This document shows, in pieces, positions 36,160-43,694 of a DNA stretch of 64,000 nucleotides. This DNA comes from JAVKMO01 sp031539345 (GTDB lineage Bacteria > Bacteroidota > Bacteroidia > Chitinophagales > Chitinophagaceae). The notes beneath the pieces were generated by a model that made no database searches, was not told the origin of the DNA, and was given only the letters and a program-made list of their open reading frames with translations. The stretch covers positions 1 to 64,000 of the forward strand of contig JAVKMO010000003.1 in the NCBI GenBank assembly GCA_031539345.1. The letters run 5' to 3'. The position numbers were made by a program, and so were the translations under genes. Position 1 is the stretch's first letter. Each line of letters opens with the position of its first letter.

Positions 36160-36172
36160 GCAACATTGTTGC
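36160..36172. promoter_or_regulatory. Candidate Fur/Zur operator palindrome
   Basis: GCAACA-T-TGTTGC is a perfect 13-bp inverted repeat in the 98-bp divergent spacer, 18 bp from the regulator's ATG and 67 bp from the receptor's. Its right arm contains a TTG that stands 18 bp before the -7 box at 36190, so a bound repressor would cover the -33 element. Confidence 0.6.
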
Positions 36173-36189
36173 GTTTTTGATTTTTCTTT

Positions 36190-36197
36190 TATGTTTG
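36190..36197 (+). promoter_or_regulatory. Candidate -7 promoter box of the TonB receptor gene
   Basis: TATGTTTG fits the Bacteroidota consensus TAnnTTTG exactly. A TTG at 36169-36171 lies 18 bp upstream, near the usual spacing for the -33 element. Transcription would start about 35 bp before the receptor ATG. Confidence 0.55.
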
Positions 36198-36239
36198 CAA
36201 TTCTATCTTATTTATTGTTCAATTAATTTATTTTAAACG

Positions 36240-38606
36240 ATGGAACTCCGTTACGCCATATTTGTTTTTCTTATTTCTTATTCTCAATTACACTCCCAAG
36301 AAAATATTTGTTTTAAAAGCATTTTAAAAAACTTTGAAACACAAGAAATCATCTATACACAAAATATTTTTATCAACGAGTTAAATAAAAACGTCAGCAA
36401 TCATAAAGATGGCGTTTTTAAAGTCTGCTCTATCGAACCTGTTTTGCATATTCAAATAGATGGTTTTAACGCATTTGTATTCAATAGTAATGACAAAAAA
36501 GATACCATTTATTTAATCCACAAGGCGATTGAACAAGATGAAGTGATTGTAACCGGCTTACAAGGAAATTTGAATACAAGAAAAAATACGGGTTCTATTA
36601 TTGGTTTAAAACAGAGTGCTTTATTTAATAATGGTGCAGCAAATGCGTTAGACGTATTAAGCAAACAAAATGGTGTTGCTTTAATTACACAAGGTCCTGG
36701 AATCAACAAAGTAAGTATTCGTGGCTTGAGTCATAACCGTGTTGGCATTATTCAAGATGGCATAAAATTAGAAAATCAACAATGGGGAGACGACCACGGC
36801 ATTGACATCAACGATTTGAATTTAGATAAAATAGAAATTATTAAGTGGCCGACCTCTTTATTATACGGCAGTGATGCAATGGGCGGTGTCGTCAATTTTA
36901 TTTCTAAACAAAATCGTCAAACAAATTCTTTACAAGGAAATATGTCCACAAATTACAACACCAACAATCAATACGTTTCGTCTCATGTCAATTTAAACAC
37001 CAATGTAGAAGGCTATTATTTAGGCGGTTGGGGAAATTTAAAACGTGCTCAAGACTATCAAAATAAATATGATGGCTATGTATTGAACTCTCGATTTCAA
37101 GAAAATAATTTTGGCTTTTTAGCTGGTACAGAAAAAAAATGGGGACATATCGACCTTACATTCAATCATTATGACAAAGCGATTGGCTTGATTGAAGGCG
37201 AAAGAAATGAAGAAGGAAAATTCATCTATAAAGACCATGATGAAGAAAAAATAGCCACGCACGCAACAAGCAAAACATACACGATGAGTATTTATCCTTT
37301 GGCGTATGTGAAACAAACCAATGCGGGCATCAAATTTAAATATGCGTTTAATACGCAACACGCGATTGCCTTTGCTGCTGGTTGGCAACGCAATGAAAGA
37401 AATGAAATGGTTGGTGAAGCAGATACTGCATTGCATCTAAACTTGCAAACAGTGAACTATAATTTGATTTATACTTTTCAAAAAAATAAATTCAAAAATC
37501 ATTTTGGTATAATCGGAATGCATCAACAAAATAAAATTGGCGGTGAGGAGCATTTAATACCAAATTATGTGAGTAATGAAATGGCTGGCGTATATGTAGG
37601 CGATTTGAATGTGAACGACAAATTATTTGTAGGATTAGGTGTACGTGGTGATTTTAGAAATCTGCAAACCACTGCTTTAACGCTTGAATTAGATGGTGAA
37701 AAAGACGAACATTTTAAAGCCTTAAATGAAAATTATTTTAACGTTAGTGGCAATCTTAGTCTGTCGTATAAAATCAATTCTCACGTCAATTTAAAAAGCA
37801 ATATCAGTAAAGGATTTCGCTTTCCTCATGTTGTCGAGCTGTTGTCAAATGGTGCACACGAAGGAGCGAATCGTATTGAAATCGGTGATGCCAAATTAAA
37901 GCCTGAAGAAAATTATCAAACAGACTTTTCTGTCAGCTATGAAAACGAACATTTTTTATTCAAGGGCGAAGCATTTATAAATTATATTTTCAATTATATC
38001 TATTTACGCAAACAACAAAACGACGACGGCACAGATAGAATGATGAACAATGGAGGACAAGATTTGCAAGTGTTTCAATACCAACAAAACAAAGCTTTTA
38101 TTACAGGCATAGAATTAGAAAGTGATATTCATATACACCAAATAGACTGGCTACATTGGGGTAATAAATTTTCTTATATCGTAGGAAACTTTACACAAGC
38201 CGTAGATGCATCGAAAAACTTACCACGCATCATGTCACCAATATGGACATCAGAATTAAAAGCCAGTAAGGAATTAAAAAACTCAATTTTCAAAAGTGTA
38301 TTTTTTAATGTAGAAAGTATCTATAATTTTTCACAAGACAATTTTTTCAAAGGATATAATACAGAAACAGTAACGCCAGCATATTGGTTAATCAATGCAG
38401 GTTTTGGCACAAGCATCAACTATAAAAATCAAACAGTTTGCAATTTTTTTATTGGCATCAACAACGTATTAGACATCGCTTATCAAAATCATTTGAATAC
38501 CCTAAAATATAAACCTGAAAACACAGCAACTCAACGAATAGGTATTTTTGAAATGGGTAGAAATTTCGTTTTCAAAATCAATATTCCGATTTATTATTCG
38601 TGGTAA
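36240..38606 (+). CDS. TonB-dependent outer-membrane receptor, probably for metal uptake
   Basis: A 788-residue receptor: signal peptide (1 to about 19), a short N-terminal region (20-95), a plug domain (about 100-225, with VSIRGLSHNRVGIIQDGIK and LLYGSDAMGGVVNF), and a 22-strand barrel to the C-terminus. It imports a ligand across the outer membrane using TonB-ExbBD energy. The NQQWGDDHGID stretch in the plug and histidine-bearing loops, together with a divergent Fur/Zur-like gene and palindrome, suggest zinc or another metal; that is inference. It is not a SusC type, as no SusD partner is present. A terminator inside a dispersed element follows. Confidence 0.9.
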   Translation: MELRYAIFVFLISYSQLHSQENICFKSILKNFETQEIIYTQNIFINELNKNVSNHKDGVFKVCSIEPVLHIQIDGFNAFVFNSNDKKDTIYLIHKAIEQDEVIVTGLQGNLNTRKNTGSIIGLKQSALFNNGAANALDVLSKQNGVALITQGPGINKVSIRGLSHNRVGIIQDGIKLENQQWGDDHGIDINDLNLDKIEIIKWPTSLLYGSDAMGGVVNFISKQNRQTNSLQGNMSTNYNTNNQYVSSHVNLNTNVEGYYLGGWGNLKRAQDYQNKYDGYVLNSRFQENNFGFLAGTEKKWGHIDLTFNHYDKAIGLIEGERNEEGKFIYKDHDEEKIATHATSKTYTMSIYPLAYVKQTNAGIKFKYAFNTQHAIAFAAGWQRNERNEMVGEADTALHLNLQTVNYNLIYTFQKNKFKNHFGIIGMHQQNKIGGEEHLIPNYVSNEMAGVYVGDLNVNDKLFVGLGVRGDFRNLQTTALTLELDGEKDEHFKALNENYFNVSGNLSLSYKINSHVNLKSNISKGFRFPHVVELLSNGAHEGANRIEIGDAKLKPEENYQTDFSVSYENEHFLFKGEAFINYIFNYIYLRKQQNDDGTDRMMNNGGQDLQVFQYQQNKAFITGIELESDIHIHQIDWLHWGNKFSYIVGNFTQAVDASKNLPRIMSPIWTSELKASKELKNSIFKSVFFNVESIYNFSQDNFFKGYNTETVTPAYWLINAGFGTSINYKNQTVCNFFIGINNVLDIAYQNHLNTLKYKPENTATQRIGIFEMGRNFVFKINIPIYYSW

Positions 38607-38670
38607 AATAAAGGTGTTCATACTGCCGTCTGCGGTGTTATCACATAACATAAAAATGGTAGCCTATTTG

Positions 38671-38710
38671 TCGAGGTGTTTGTTTCAATAGCAAACGTCT
38701 CGACTTTTTT
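38671..38710 (+). terminator. Rho-independent terminator of the TonB receptor gene
   Basis: TCGAGGTGTTTG (38671-38682) pairs with CAAACGTCTCGA (38692-38703) with two weak positions, around the loop TTTCAATAG, and C plus six T follow. It is the same hairpin as the one at 17366-17405 with changes in the stem. Confidence 0.78.
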
Positions 38711-38735
38711 ATGACTAAAAAAACGCGAAGAATTT

Positions 38736-38743
38736 TATACTTG
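38736..38743 (+). promoter_or_regulatory. Candidate -7 box within dispersed element, copy 2
   Basis: TATACTTG followed by CAGAATG, identical to the box before TA operon 2 and one mismatch from TAnnTTTG. It is about 100 bp upstream of the membrane protein gene at 38845 and could drive it. Confidence 0.35.
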
Positions 38744-38844
38744 CAGAATGAATGTTGGTTGAATTGAAGTTTTTTATTTTACCGCAAAATATTGAGTATC
38801 GATTTTTTTTATAGAAAAAAAGAAGTTGGAACGAATAAAAAACA

Positions 38845-39342
38845 ATGAACCATAAGCCACTAAAAACATATTTTTTTGTCATTAGCATTTTTCTATTCAT
38901 CGCTTCATTAACACAAGACTGTTATTGTTTAGATGGCTATACCGAATGTATGGAATCAATAGGTGCATTGTTATGGGGTTGGATAGGCGTCCTCTATGAA
39001 ATTGGCTTCATAGTAGAAATGCTACAAGGAACAATAACGACTGAGAATTATCAATTTGGTACACATTTAAGTTGGCTTGCCAACCCATTTCTCATTATTG
39101 CATTTGTAACCTTCAACTTTTATCCGAAGGTAACAATACTTCTTTCAAGTGTCTCCACTCTTTTTATGCTTTCTTTTTTATTGGTCAAATCTGTCATTGT
39201 AGACGAAGCCGGACACTACTGCGAAATAAAAACTTATCAAGCAGGTTATTATTTGTGGCTTGCAAGTTCATTAATAATATTGATAGGTTCACTATATTCG
39301 ACCATCACATACAAGTATAAGGAGAGGAAAAACGACCTGTAA
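38845..39342 (+). CDS. Conserved four-helix membrane protein, function unknown
   Basis: A 165-residue inner-membrane protein with four hydrophobic segments (about 9-26, 42-62, 77-115 and 130-152). After the first helix a short loop holds three Cys in SLTQDCYCLDGYTECM, and one more Cys occurs near residue 132. The patterns SWLANPFLI and GYYLWLASSLIILIG recur in uncharacterised Bacteroidota membrane proteins. The paired cysteines could be redox-active or bind metal if they face the periplasm, but nothing in the sequence proves it. It lies downstream of the dispersed element and upstream of an MFS transporter gene by 63 bp. Confidence 0.65.
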   Translation: MNHKPLKTYFFVISIFLFIASLTQDCYCLDGYTECMESIGALLWGWIGVLYEIGFIVEMLQGTITTENYQFGTHLSWLANPFLIIAFVTFNFYPKVTILLSSVSTLFMLSFLLVKSVIVDEAGHYCEIKTYQAGYYLWLASSLIILIGSLYSTITYKYKERKNDL

Positions 39343-39405
39343 GTAAACGGTTGTCCTACTTTTAAGATAAAAAATCACTTCACAATCGTATAAAAACAAC
39401 CCAAT

Positions 39406-40617
39406 ATGCCCACTTCAAAAAACATTCGTAACACTATTATCATCGCTGCACTCGGTTATTTTGTGGACATTTATGACCTCATTATTTTTAGCATCATTCG
39501 CGTAAAAAGTCTCGCCTCACTCGGTCTTTCCGCAGACGACATACTCAAAAAAGGAATGCTCATCATCAACGTACAAATGGTAGGCATGCTCATTGGCGGA
39601 ATCATTTGGGGAATTATGGGCGATAAAAAAGGACGCATACAAGTTTTGTTTGGCTCTATTGTATTGTATTCAATTGCCAATATTGCCAACGCTTACATTC
39701 ATTCTGTAAACGCTTATGTATTTTGGCGTTTTATTGCGGGCATCGGCTTGGCAGGAGAATTGGGTGCAGGCATTACGCTTGTTGCAGAAAGCATGCCGAA
39801 AGACAAACGCGGCTACGGCACATCTATCGTTGCTGGTTTTGGCATACTCGGTGCGGTATTAGCTTATGCACTGGCACAAGCATTTGATTGGCGTTCATGC
39901 TTTCAAATTGGTGGTGTTTTGGGCATTAGTCTTTTATTTCTCCGAATGGGGTTAACAGAATCTACACTCTTTGAAAAAACAAAACATCAAGCCAATAAAC
40001 GCGGACAATTTTCATCTCTCTTCACGAATAAAAACACCCTAAAAAAATACCTCCAATGCATCGCAATCGGCATACCCATTTGGTTTGTCGTTGGCATCTT
40101 GATGACCTTTGCTGATAAATTTTCAAAAGAACTCAACATACAAGGAGAAGTCCTTTCTGCCAAAGCCGTCATGCTCTGTTATATCGGTTTAGCCCTCGGC
40201 GATTTTTGTAGCGGCTTCATTAGCCAACTACTCCAAAGTCGCAAAAAAACACTCTACACATTTTTCATCTTCCTTATTGTTAGTCTCTATCTTTTCTTTT
40301 CCTCATATCAAACAAGCTCGACACATTTTTATTTTATTTCATTTTTACTCGGCTTTGCAAGCGGCTATTGGGCAATATTTATCACCATTGGTGCCGAACA
40401 ATTTGGCACAAATATTCGCGCCACTGCAAGCACAACAATTCCCAACTTTGTACGCGGCAGCCTTCCCCTACTCTCACTTATTTTTTCAAGCCTCCAAAGC
40501 ACACAAACATTTCTCAACAGCGCAATCACCACAAGCATACTCTGTTTAAGCGTCGCTGCTGTAAGCACTTTTTTCTTACGAGAAAGTTTCCAACAAGACT
40601 TAGATTTTGTAGAATAA
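39406..40617 (+). CDS. Major facilitator superfamily transporter
   Basis: A 403-residue transporter with twelve predicted membrane segments and the loop 2-3 motif GDKKGRIQVLFGS characteristic of the superfamily. GLAGELGAGITLVAESMPKDKRG in segment 4 and loop 4-5 resembles the sugar/organic-acid and ProP-like branches. The substrate cannot be told. It converges with the histidine kinase gene across a 61-bp spacer that holds a 21-bp dispersed repeat. Confidence 0.85.
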   Translation: MPTSKNIRNTIIIAALGYFVDIYDLIIFSIIRVKSLASLGLSADDILKKGMLIINVQMVGMLIGGIIWGIMGDKKGRIQVLFGSIVLYSIANIANAYIHSVNAYVFWRFIAGIGLAGELGAGITLVAESMPKDKRGYGTSIVAGFGILGAVLAYALAQAFDWRSCFQIGGVLGISLLFLRMGLTESTLFEKTKHQANKRGQFSSLFTNKNTLKKYLQCIAIGIPIWFVVGILMTFADKFSKELNIQGEVLSAKAVMLCYIGLALGDFCSGFISQLLQSRKKTLYTFFIFLIVSLYLFFSSYQTSSTHFYFISFLLGFASGYWAIFITIGAEQFGTNIRATASTTIPNFVRGSLPLLSLIFSSLQSTQTFLNSAITTSILCLSVAAVSTFFLRESFQQDLDFVE

Positions 40618-40647
40618 TAATGGCGTCAATGAGAACGTCCTAATGTA

Positions 40648-40668
40648 GCATGGTTGCGACGCTCCGTT
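40648..40668 (-). repeat. 21-bp dispersed repeat, copy 2 (inverted)
   Basis: The reverse complement reads AACGGAGCGTCGCAAC-C-ATGC, differing from 15617-15637 at one base. It lies in the convergent spacer between an MFS gene and a histidine kinase gene. A GCGTC at 40623-40627 could pair with its GACGC to make a long-looped hairpin. Confidence 0.6.
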
Positions 40669-40678
40669 TATCGTTCAC

Positions 40679-41668
40679 CTATACATCAAACTTTTTATGC
40701 TTTGCAATCGGCAAAGTCAAAGTAAAAACAGACCCTTGAGGTTGATTCGCCGCATAGCTGATTTTTCCACCATGCAAAGAGACAATCTGTTTCACTAAAA
40801 ACAAACCCAACCCAGACCCTTTTGTATTTCTACTCAATTCGTTTTTAGACCGATAAAATTTTTCAAAAATAAATTCACGCTCTTCTTTTTCTATTCCAAA
40901 ACCCTCATCAACAAAACGAATTTCTATTGCCTGCTGCTCTCTTTTAGTAACCACAAGAATATTTTTCTTATCCCCAGAATATTGAAAAGCATTATCCAAT
41001 AAATTTCTAAAACATAACGACAACATCGTCGCATCGGCATTCACAAATAAAAGAGTCTGCATATCGCTTTGAATGATTGCCGTCGGATAACGCTGACGAT
41101 ATTTTTCTAACAAACTTTGCAACGCTTCACTCACATTAAACCGTTCTGCGTAAACGTGTTTTGTTTTTTCTTCTAACAAAATCGTCGTCATCATATTTTC
41201 ATACAATCCATTCAATCGTTTTAATTCTTCTTTTGTTGTATTCAATAAATTTTGTGTCAACGCCTTATCACAATTTTGGTTTTGTAACGTTTCAATATTC
41301 AACAAAGCAATTGCAATGGGAGTTTTCAACTCATGCGTCATACCCATTAAAAAATGTTGCTCTTGTTGATGGATATAAAACTCCTTTTTCAACAAACGAT
41401 ATAAAGCCCAAGCACCAATTAAAAAGACAAATAAAAAAACGGCATACTCGCCATAGACTTGACTGCGTACTATTCTGTAACGCTGATGGATAGAAGACGT
41501 TTTTTTTTCGTCTATTTTTTTTGAATCAACAAACGAAAGAGATTGGCCTTGTTGTAAATTGTAAATCGTGTCATTTTGTTGTAACAAAAAAACAAACCAC
41601 CACGTTAAAGCGACAATGATGTATAACAACAATATCCAATAAAAATGAAAAAGATACTTTCTAAGCAT
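40679..41668 (-). CDS. Sensor histidine kinase without adjacent response regulator
   Basis: A 329-residue membrane kinase with two membrane segments (about 9-31 and 75-95) enclosing a short periplasmic loop of about 40 residues. The phosphorylation motif HELKTPIA (His near 110) and the ATPase boxes N (DNAFQYS), G1 (DEGFGIEKEE) and G2 (GSGLGLFLVKQI) follow. No HAMP or PAS domain is evident. A TTG at 41683 would overlap gldH, while the ATG at 41668 lies 4 bp after the gldH stop and is used. No response regulator is in the window, so its partner is encoded elsewhere. Confidence 0.88.
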   Translation of the reverse strand: MLRKYLFHFYWILLLYIIVALTWWFVFLLQQNDTIYNLQQGQSLSFVDSKKIDEKKTSSIHQRYRIVRSQVYGEYAVFLFVFLIGAWALYRLLKKEFYIHQQEQHFLMGMTHELKTPIAIALLNIETLQNQNCDKALTQNLLNTTKEELKRLNGLYENMMTTILLEEKTKHVYAERFNVSEALQSLLEKYRQRYPTAIIQSDMQTLLFVNADATMLSLCFRNLLDNAFQYSGDKKNILVVTKREQQAIEIRFVDEGFGIEKEEREFIFEKFYRSKNELSRNTKGSGLGLFLVKQIVSLHGGKISYAANQPQGSVFTLTLPIAKHKKFDV

Positions 41669-41672
41669 ACCT

Positions 41673-42131
41673 TTATTTTTCAATTCTTATTCCAACCGAA
41701 ATGATATGTGGCAAAGGATTATCTCGCATAATTTGTTGCACACGAAAAGTATGTTTACCCATTTTTGTAAAGCGTAATCTGTGCCATTCAAAACGCCTTT
41801 CATAAATATTAGCAAATCCACTGCCGAGCCAACCTCTTTCATTTGTACTTAAAATTACATTGACTCTATTCGAGTGTATCGTGTCTTGCGGAGCAAGAAC
41901 GCCAACATTCAACCACAAATTTTGATAGTCATAATCATTCAAATGTTTCACAACAATAAAAATTTTATGTGCGTGAATAGTATCAGTAATATCAAATTGA
42001 AATTCTGGCACAAAGGAATATTTCCATGCTTGTTCTGGGATAAAAGCATGCCTTTCTGTAAGATTAATTTTCATGCACGACAACTGAAAACAAAAAGCAA
42101 AAGCGATAAGGCAAACAAAAAAAACCTTCAT
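41673..42131 (-). CDS. gldH: Gliding motility lipoprotein GldH
   Basis: A 152-residue lipoprotein with a signal ending in FQLSC. The family pattern is clear in the mature part: YDYQNLWLNVGVL, then NERGWLGSGFANIYERRF, and the C-terminal VQQIMRDNPLPHIISVGIRIEK region. GldH is required for gliding in Flavobacterium and is found across Bacteroidota with type IX secretion genes; its molecular role is unclear. The ATG at 42131 begins the signal peptide and is preferred over a TTG at 42203. It precedes the histidine kinase gene by 4 bp. Confidence 0.85.
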   Translation of the reverse strand: MKVFFVCLIAFAFCFQLSCMKINLTERHAFIPEQAWKYSFVPEFQFDITDTIHAHKIFIVVKHLNDYDYQNLWLNVGVLAPQDTIHSNRVNVILSTNERGWLGSGFANIYERRFEWHRLRFTKMGKHTFRVQQIMRDNPLPHIISVGIRIEK

Positions 42132-42238
42132 AATTTGATGTTGAATAAAAAAATATAAACGCATAAAAAACTGTATCAAATTAAAATGTAAAAATGGAAT
42201 CAATCAAAATGCTGAAATGTAAAAGTTATAAATGTGAT

Positions 42239-43261
42239 TTATGATTGAGCCAAAAAGTCATGCAAATCATTGATACTTATTTTATGTGTATGGGCTTTCC
42301 CAATTCGTTCTAATAACACAAAATGAATATCGTTTCGTTCGCGCTTTTTATCCATTTTTAAAATCGAAAATATTTTTTCTATATCATAAGAGTAAATATG
42401 TGGAAGATGATATTGATGAATTAAATTTTGCACTTGTTGCGTTTCTTTTGTTGAAAAAGTAGATAGATGTTGGCTCAATTGACAAGCAAAATACATGCCA
42501 ATCGCAACTGCTTGTCCATGAAATAATTGATACGTGTTTTCTATTGCGTGCCCAAGTGTATGTCCAAAGTTGAGCAATTTTCGCTCTCCTTTTTCAAAGG
42601 GATCATTTTCTATAATTCTTTTTTTGATGAATACATTTCTTTGAATGATGTCTAATAATAATTTTTCATTGGCTTGCAAATCTGTAAGTACATGTTGTTG
42701 CAATAAGGCAAAGAGTTGTTCATCTTGAATACAAGCGTGTTTTATCATTTCTGCACAACCGTTAATCCATTCTTGCTGTGGCAAAGTTCTTAAAAAGTGG
42801 GTATCAAAAAAAACAAATTCTGGTTGTAAAAATGTACCCACAAGGTTTTTGTAAACGCCAATATCGATTCCGTTTTTTCCGCCAATTGAAGCATCAACTT
42901 GTGCTAATAGTGTTGTTGGTATAAAACCGCAACGCAGACCACGCATATACGTTGCTGCCACAAAGCCTGTTATGTCTGTTGCAACGCCACCTCCAATGCC
43001 AACGAGCAATGTGCTTCTGTCGGCTTCAAAAGCAATGAGTTCATTGTATATCTGATGAACTGTGTGTTGGTTTTTATGTGCTTCGCCAGAAGGCAAAATG
43101 ATTTTGTAAAAATCTTTAAACAACTGTTCATGTTGTTGAAACACATTTTCGTCAATACACAAGATGGCTTTTTCTGCAAGTAATTGTTCTTTGATATCTG
43201 CATTAAAATGACCAAACACATATTTTTTTTGCTGAATTTGTTGCATTTTATTGAGTACCAT
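42239..43261 (-). CDS. aroB: 3-dehydroquinate synthase
   Basis: Second step of the shikimate pathway: converts DAHP to 3-dehydroquinate with NAD and a divalent metal. The 340-residue protein has the NAD-binding GIGGGVATDITGFVAATYMRG region, the TTLLAQVDASIGGKNGID motif, and the metal ligands in NFGHTLGHAIE and the HGQAVAIGM segment. The start is either ATG 43261, which overlaps the upstream gene by 14 bases and has a GAGGAAA upstream, or ATG 43246, 1 bp after that gene's stop. No other aro gene is nearby. Confidence 0.95.
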   Translation of the reverse strand: MVLNKMQQIQQKKYVFGHFNADIKEQLLAEKAILCIDENVFQQHEQLFKDFYKIILPSGEAHKNQHTVHQIYNELIAFEADRSTLLVGIGGGVATDITGFVAATYMRGLRCGFIPTTLLAQVDASIGGKNGIDIGVYKNLVGTFLQPEFVFFDTHFLRTLPQQEWINGCAEMIKHACIQDEQLFALLQQHVLTDLQANEKLLLDIIQRNVFIKKRIIENDPFEKGERKLLNFGHTLGHAIENTYQLFHGQAVAIGMYFACQLSQHLSTFSTKETQQVQNLIHQYHLPHIYSYDIEKIFSILKMDKKRERNDIHFVLLERIGKAHTHKISINDLHDFLAQS

Positions 43262-43658
43262 TTAGCTTGTTTTTCCTCATTCCTTTAAGCAAAAAATACA
43301 TTTCTATAAATGTATAAACAAAATATAACAGCATCGTAACCAATAAGGAAACTAGTTGTATGGTATGTGTTGAAAAAATAACATACGCACAAATAACAAA
43401 TACAATTGCTATCATTCTTATTCCTATTACCGACATTATTTTTGACATAAATTGAAAATTCGTATTTGCTTCTATTGCTTTTTTATGCATGATGAAAGCA
43501 AAAATACTGAGTACAAAAAGAATTGTGTTCACGGTATATAAAAGCACTGGTTGTAGCACACTTTCGATTGTATGAACAAAAGTTGTCTGTACAAAACCAA
43601 GCACAAGTGTCATTAGAACAAAGGTAAGGCTGACAATAAAAAGATACATTTTAGACAT
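43248..43658 (-). CDS. Small four-helix membrane protein, unknown function
   Basis: A 136-residue protein from the ATG at 43658, with four hydrophobic segments (about 5-25, 38-58, 75-98 and 100-122) and a basic C-terminus (RKNKLNG). No catalytic or binding motif is seen and I do not recognise the family. It lies between ftsK and aroB in the same direction and overlaps or abuts aroB, so the genes are probably co-transcribed. A TTG at 43682 is a less likely start. Confidence 0.6.
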   Translation of the reverse strand: MSKMYLFIVSLTFVLMTLVLGFVQTTFVHTIESVLQPVLLYTVNTILFVLSIFAFIMHKKAIEANTNFQFMSKIMSVIGIRMIAIVFVICAYVIFSTHTIQLVSLLVTMLLYFVYTFIEMYFLLKGMRKNKLNGTQ

Positions 43659-43694
43659 AAAAAAATAATAATGAGTAAACAAGACAATAAAAAA

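Larger units (their letters stand above)
38623..38752. repeat. Dispersed terminator-promoter element, copy 2
   Basis: It begins CTGCCGTCTGCGGTG 17 bp after the TonB receptor stop codon and carries the same ordered parts as 17453-17321 read on the minus strand: conserved segment with ATAAAAATGGTAGCC, terminator hairpin, ATGAC, then the TATACTTGCAGAATG promoter segment. The hairpin arms differ from copy 1 but still pair. The spacer 38753-38844 beyond it shows nothing else. Confidence 0.8.

Noticed and set aside
40618..40678. Bidirectional terminator between the MFS and kinase genes
   Set aside because: GCGTC and GACGC can pair, but the loop is about 30 bases and no T-run follows on either strand.
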